In this document: positions 60,818 to 64,000 of the stretch, piece after piece
How positions within the stretch are numbered: position 1 is the first letter of the stretch
Layout: every line of letters begins with the position of its first letter
NCBI GenBank assembly: GCA_046317875.1
Contig: JBKCVN010000010.1
Span: 1-64,000 of the forward strand
DNA: 64,000 nucleotides
Reading direction: 5' to 3'
Source: 2-01-FULL-41-14 sp046317875
GTDB lineage: Bacteria; Pseudomonadota; Alphaproteobacteria; UBA7879; UBA5542
Program-made: the position numbers and the translations under genes
The notes under the pieces: generated by a model
The model's database searches: none
Seen by the model: only the letters and a program-made list of their open reading frames with translations
Told to the model about the DNA's origin: nothing

Positions 60818-61105
60818 ATGAGTATAAAATTTGATAAAGTCATCTGTTGTCTTTCTAAAAATAAAAATCTTGTAAGAAAACTTTCTTTCCTGGGTTTAAT
60901 GCTGTGGGGGTGTGACTGTATGGCCGCGCCCTGGCAAACACACTTTCATAACTTGATTAACAGTACGGGTAGTTTTTTGAAGATGGGAGTGTTTATCACT
61001 GCCCTGGTCTTTGTGGTGATTGCCTTGGCTAAGGGCGCCATCAAAGTGGCGCTTTATATCCTTATTCTGGGGTGTCTTTTATATCTGTGGATGAAGTATT
61101 TTTAG
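60818..61105 (+). CDS. Small exported/membrane protein, VirB2/TrbC pilin-like in layout
   Basis: This 95-residue protein starts at 60818 behind AAGGAG. A basic N-terminus and hydrophobic segment ending CMAAPW look like a signal peptide. The mature part has two hydrophobic segments (MGVFITALVFVVIALAKGAIK and VALYILILGCLLYLWMKYF region) joined by a short basic loop. That is the layout of VirB2/TrbC pilin subunits of type IV secretion systems, which are about this size. No other virB gene is visible nearby and sequence similarity is weak, so this is a suggestion only. It is followed by exported proteins of unknown function. Confidence 0.5.
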   Translation: MSIKFDKVICCLSKNKNLVRKLSFLGLMLWGCDCMAAPWQTHFHNLINSTGSFLKMGVFITALVFVVIALAKGAIKVALYILILGCLLYLWMKYF

Positions 61106-61180
61106 AGTTACTTCTCTATAAAAGGGCTGCACCTGTCGCCTAAACCGTGGTTTAATAAAGTAAAAAATCAGGGGTAGGTT

Positions 61181-61432
61181 ATGGTAAAAATTTTGTTGGG
61201 ATTCGCTTTCTTTTTATGTTTGGGTTTTTGGGCGTTTGCCGGATTTAATCCTTATGGATTTTCTCAGCCCTATTACAATCCCGGTCCCGGGTACTTGCAG
61301 CCTTCCTATTCTTATCAACAACCATTTGGTTATAATTCGGGCCCCGGTTATCCCTATATGTTGAAAAAACCACGATCGAACAATGGAAAACCCTCGGCTT
61401 TTGCGTGCACCCGGTTTTCCTGCGGCACTTGA
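61181..61432 (+). CDS. Exported Tyr/Pro/Gly-rich protein, probable 5' part of a frameshifted gene
   Basis: A signal peptide (VKILLGFAFFLCLGFWAFAG) is followed by a short low-complexity region of Tyr, Pro, Gly, Ser and Gln (YNPGPGYLQPSYSYQQP). The frame ends at 61432 inside the next frame. Reading one extra base in the A6 tract at 61364-61369 joins it to the downstream frame, giving LKKTTIEQWKTLGFCVHPVF. The downstream frame is open back to 61336 and lacks its own export signal. I therefore think 61181-62343 was or is one secreted protein of about 388 residues. Confidence 0.55.
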   Translation: MVKILLGFAFFLCLGFWAFAGFNPYGFSQPYYNPGPGYLQPSYSYQQPFGYNSGPGYPYMLKKPRSNNGKPSAFACTRFSCGT

Positions 61433-62343
61433 AAGGCTTCAAAGCCTGCTTAATGGACCCCAGCAGCCCCTTACGTTACTTTGCCTCTAGGCCCTATGCC
61501 TTTAGAGATATTCGGTCCATCAAAATGTTGCGAAAATTTATCAGTACTCACCCTAATTGTTATTCACAATTTTGTAACCGAGTGTGCTCGACAGTGCCCG
61601 CCCAGTTTCAACAATTTCAAAATGTTCCAATCCAGGCACAGCAGAACAGAATGAGAGAAGAGGAGGTAGAAACTGATTCTGGCATGGAAGAGGAGGATGA
61701 AGGATTTATTGAAGACGAAGAAAGTGAAGGCGGATCCAGTGAAACAAGAAGCGTTAGATCAATGCCTGTGCAGGGGGAGGGTAATGAAATCATTCTAACC
61801 CGAATGGGTGGCAACAATAGGATGCCCATGGCTGTGAACCCCGTTAAGATCAACGAGCCTTATAAAAAACCAAATTGGTTCTCACGCCAAATCAATAGGT
61901 TAAAAAAGAATGATGCTTGGCGTACATATGAGACCCAGAAACGATATACACGTTATAATAGGGTGGAAAAATTGTGCCAATCCAAAAATATGGCAGGCAC
62001 TGAAATTAAAATTTTGTGCAGTGAATGTATGCCCTATTTGAAAGACGACCGCGAGATGATCCCTGCGTGTGAGGTTCGTCTTAGTTATAAATCAACCAAT
62101 ACATATGAAGATTATGGGAAGTGGAAAGCTCAACTTAATCATCAAGGAATAGAGCATCAAGGAAAAGAAGAAGATATGAGTGACACCTCAAGCCAAAGTT
62201 CGGGGTCAAGCGAGGGCTCCCAACAAAGCAGAACGTCTCACTCTAGCCATAATTCTGGGTTAACCAAGGAAATAGTGGGCCAAGTACCTATGGGTGGGCC
62301 ACCTTCGATTCAGCAGTGGGCACAAAAAGTCTCAAACAGCTAA
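61405..62343 (+). CDS. Protein of unknown function, probable 3' part of a frameshifted secreted protein
   Basis: The frame is open from 61336; the first usable start is GTG at 61405, without a good Shine-Dalgarno. The protein has several Cys near the N-terminus (KACLMDP, NCYSQFCNRVC), an acidic Glu-rich segment (residues about 88-112), a basic region (RQINRLKKNDAWRTYETQKRY), a second Cys group (EKLCQSK, ILCSECMPYL) and a Ser-rich tail. No family is recognised. With the preceding 61181 frame it would form a signal-peptide-bearing secreted protein. A terminator overlaps its stop codon. Confidence 0.55.
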   Translation: MHPVFLRHLKGFKACLMDPSSPLRYFASRPYAFRDIRSIKMLRKFISTHPNCYSQFCNRVCSTVPAQFQQFQNVPIQAQQNRMREEEVETDSGMEEEDEGFIEDEESEGGSSETRSVRSMPVQGEGNEIILTRMGGNNRMPMAVNPVKINEPYKKPNWFSRQINRLKKNDAWRTYETQKRYTRYNRVEKLCQSKNMAGTEIKILCSECMPYLKDDREMIPACEVRLSYKSTNTYEDYGKWKAQLNHQGIEHQGKEEDMSDTSSQSSGSSEGSQQSRTSHSSHNSGLTKEIVGQVPMGGPPSIQQWAQKVSNS

Positions 62344-62367
62344 TCTCATTATTGCTGTTTGAGTTTT
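62331..62367 (+). terminator. Rho-independent terminator overlapping the stop codon at 62343
   Basis: A perfect 10 bp stem CTCAAACAGC/GCTGTTTGAG with a 13 nt loop that contains the TAA stop, followed by four T. It ends the unit 61181-62343 just before the convergent gene. Confidence 0.7.
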
Positions 62368-62374
62368 AACACCC

Positions 62375-63028
62375 CTATCCTAATATTTTTTTTGACCTAG
62401 ACTTTTTATTCAGTTCTTCTTGTTCTTTTACGATTTTAAGAGCAGTTTCATAGTCTAGAGAACGAGGTCCTTGGGCTACTTTTCGTTGGATTGAGGCCTC
62501 TAGTCCCGGGTTGTTTGCATAAGTTCCTTTGGACAGATGGGTTTGGATTATTGAAAAAGCATGTAAAATGGTTTGCTCTCTCGGGTCTTTTTGAGCCTGC
62601 TGGTGGGCTTTTTCTTCGCGTTCTTGCTGCTGGGCTTGGAATATTCGTTCTTGTTGTTCCAGCTTGCGTTGTTCTTGTTGGAACCGCCGGGCCTCTTCCT
62701 GGCGACGGTGGGCTTCTTTCTCGCGTTCAAACTGTAGCTTGCTGAATTCTAAGCTTAATTGTTGGGCTGATAAGCTTTGTTGTGTGTGGGGGCGATGATG
62801 GCGGTAGGGATTTTGCGCTCGTTTTTTAACGTCATACAAAGGATCACGCAGCCTGGCTTCTTCATCATCTTGAAGGGCCCTTTGTATTTGGCCATCTCGA
62901 CGCATGCTGCGAAATAGGGCCTCTTCTGATGCTGTTTCTCCGGGTGTTGGTTGGTATCCTCCCCGTGCGGCGGCATAGGAAAGGCTCTGAGCAAGTAAAA
63001 GATAATAAATTATAAGTATTTTATACAT
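62375..63028 (-). CDS. Exported coiled-coil protein of unknown function
   Basis: This 217-residue protein begins MYKILIIYYLLLAQSLSYAA, a signal peptide; GGAG lies 8-11 nt upstream of this ATG at 63028, so I prefer it over 63040. Residues about 80-150 form a charged, Gln/Glu/Arg-rich coiled coil (FEREKEAHRRQEEARRF, EQQERIF, QQQEREEKAH). The C-terminal part (LHAFSIIQTHLSKG, YETALKIVKEQEE) looks helical. No family is recognised. It is convergent with the frameshifted secreted gene and may belong to the same group of secreted accessory proteins. Confidence 0.65.
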   Translation of the reverse strand: MYKILIIYYLLLAQSLSYAAARGGYQPTPGETASEEALFRSMRRDGQIQRALQDDEEARLRDPLYDVKKRAQNPYRHHRPHTQQSLSAQQLSLEFSKLQFEREKEAHRRQEEARRFQQEQRKLEQQERIFQAQQQEREEKAHQQAQKDPREQTILHAFSIIQTHLSKGTYANNPGLEASIQRKVAQGPRSLDYETALKIVKEQEELNKKSRSKKILG

Positions 63029-63218
63029 TTTAGACTCCATATTTGACTTAGTTGAATGGTAATTCCCTTGTTTGAATTAAAAATCAAGAAGAAAATGATG
63101 GATTTTTTCTAATAAAGAAAAATTTTTTCTTAAACTAGGATGGCTGTGACTGCCCAACTAAAAGCCTTTTCTAAATAAATTGGGATTGCGGATGGGGCCT
63201 GGTATAAGGTATAGGATC

Positions 63219-63234
63219 AAAAGAAATTTCTTTT
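63219..63234. promoter_or_regulatory. Perfect 16 bp palindrome before the flavoprotein gene
   Basis: AAAAGAAATTTCTTTT reads the same on both strands and ends 12 bp before the predicted TTG start at 63247. It could be an operator, but an AT-rich palindrome of this size can also arise by chance. Confidence 0.25.
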
Positions 63235-63246
63235 GAAAGCACTGTT

Positions 63247-64000
63247 TTGAATACTTTTATTCCTGTAACCACCTATGATGTGGCCGTTATTGGGGGAGGG
63301 GCTGCCGGTTTAATGGCTGCCTCTACCGCGGGCCAACGGGGCAGGCGGGTGGTGTTAATCGAGCATACGGCCAAAATAGGCGAGAAAATACGTATTTCCG
63401 GGGGAGGGCGCAGTAATTTCACCAACCTGCGGGCTTCGCCTAAGAATTATATCTCGCATAATCCCCATTTTTCTAAATCGGCCTTGGCACGTTATACCCA
63501 GCATGATTTTATAAAATTGGTGGAATCCTATAATATTCCCTATCATGAAAAGACTTTGGGCCAGCAGTTTTGTGATAGGTCATCAAAAGACATCATTAAT
63601 ATGATGCTGTCCGAGTGCCAAAAGGGCCAGGTGGATATTCGTTTAAGCTGTTCGGTTACTTCCATAGAAAAAAACGATAAATTTGTTCTGACCACTTCTG
63701 ATGGCGTAATTCATGTGGATTCTTTAGTGATTGCAACGGGTGGATTATCCATTCCCCCCCTGGGAGCCACAGATTTTGGGTATAAAGTAGCCCGTCAATT
63801 TGGTCTGAAGGTTTTTGCCACCAAGCCTGCCCTGGTTCCCTTAAAAGTAGACCCATCTATTTTGCCCATGTTTTCAGAACTAAGCGGTGTTTCCCAGGAA
63901 TCGGTGGTGTCGTATGGAAATGTTGAATTTAGGGAAAACATTCTGTTTACCCATCGGGGGCTGAGCGGGCCAGCCATTCTTCAGATTTCTTCCTATTTAC
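63247..64000 (+). CDS. HI0933/YhiN-like FAD-dependent oxidoreductase, 5' part
   Basis: The frame runs off the end of the window, so only 251 residues are seen. The start is probably TTG at 63247 (NTFIPVTTYDVAVIGGG); no ATG precedes the FAD motif in frame, and the nearest upstream stop is at 63205. FAD binding is shown by VAVIGGGAAGLMAA and the family signature by GEKIRISGGGRSNFTN, followed by VIATGGLSIPPLGATDFGY. FTHRGLSGPAILQISSY is the second HI0933 motif. The family is called aminoacetone oxidase or YhiN; the physiological substrate is not established. Confidence 0.85.
   Translation, partial: MNTFIPVTTYDVAVIGGGAAGLMAASTAGQRGRRVVLIEHTAKIGEKIRISGGGRSNFTNLRASPKNYISHNPHFSKSALARYTQHDFIKLVESYNIPYHEKTLGQQFCDRSSKDIINMMLSECQKGQVDIRLSCSVTSIEKNDKFVLTTSDGVIHVDSLVIATGGLSIPPLGATDFGYKVARQFGLKVFATKPALVPLKVDPSILPMFSELSGVSQESVVSYGNVEFRENILFTHRGLSGPAILQISSYL

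Noticed and set aside
61245..61442. A minus-strand frame opposite the frameshifted exported gene
   Set aside because: It has no ribosome site and runs opposite a clear signal peptide; the split is better explained by the A6 tract.
1..64000. Insertion sequences, prophage genes, integrases, CRISPR arrays or rRNA genes
   Set aside because: I found no transposase, integrase or phage protein, no direct-repeat array and no rRNA sequence.
1..64000. tRNA genes
   Set aside because: I found no cloverleaf with GGTTCRA-type T-loop and acceptor stem in the intergenic gaps, but a covariance-model search would be more sensitive than reading by eye.

Overview
The window is a gene-dense chromosomal segment of an alphaproteobacterium. 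Alphaproteobacterial signs are the MucR/Ros-type regulator, the proS-lolC-lolD-dnaE order, the short ProS, the recA-tsaB-rimI neighbourhood, Coq7 plus UbiG for ubiquinone, and an alphaproteobacterial-style S18. Many exported proteins of unknown function, a ubiquitin-like protein and a secreted protein with a HicA-like domain suggest an intracellular symbiont of a protist (Holosporales or Rickettsiales-like). That lifestyle and placement are inference; no rRNA or tRNA gene is present to settle them.

Layout. 1-5657: the 3' end of a peptide-transporter binding protein, an aminopeptidase P, PrmA and a Kef-type antiporter. 5779-14524: an eight-gene operon of complex I-like proteins (NuoA-B-C-D-E-F-G-H) running straight into pgk. 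14527-19404: coq7, dsbB, pgsA, an MFS transporter and aspS. 19561-27726: recA-tsaB-rimI, a MucR-like regulator, ndk, a MazG-like enzyme, glmU-glmS and an exported GT-B-like protein. 27895-33503: a secreted HicA-like protein, rpmJ, other exported proteins, a sugar epimerase and kdsB. 33543-38994: a complete yejABEF-type peptide importer. 39049-41793: an exported acidic protein, a ubiquitin-like protein and a photolyase/DUF2256 pair. 41891-50883: pgeF, gmk, proS, lolCD, dnaE and an SDR. 50884-51206: no protein gene, but a chain of strong hairpins ending in a terminator, probably a small RNA. 51207-60741: ubiG, a FabK/nitronate monooxygenase-like enzyme, rpsF-rpsR-rplI, fabD-fabG-acpP-fabF-mltG, an MBL-fold lipoprotein and a 3-methyladenine glycosylase. 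60818-63028: small exported proteins, one split by a frameshift. 63247-64000: the start of an HI0933-type flavoprotein.

The main discovery candidate is the Nuo operon. All eight frames are intact and tightly overlapping, and the iron-sulfur ligands of NuoB, NuoE and NuoG are kept. NuoF has nevertheless lost the whole FMN loop, the NADH motif and one N3 cysteine. NuoD has lost the quinone-binding His and Tyr. NuoA and NuoH have lost most of their conserved charged residues, and NuoI and NuoJ-N are absent from the operon. This looks like a maintained complex I derivative that cannot be an ordinary NADH:ubiquinone oxidoreductase, although the same window encodes ubiquinone biosynthesis enzymes.

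Other leads are the hairpin-chain RNA at about 50985-51170, the secreted HicA-like protein, the ubiquitin-like protein whose first strand lies upstream of its only ATG, and the exported GT-B-like protein behind glmS.
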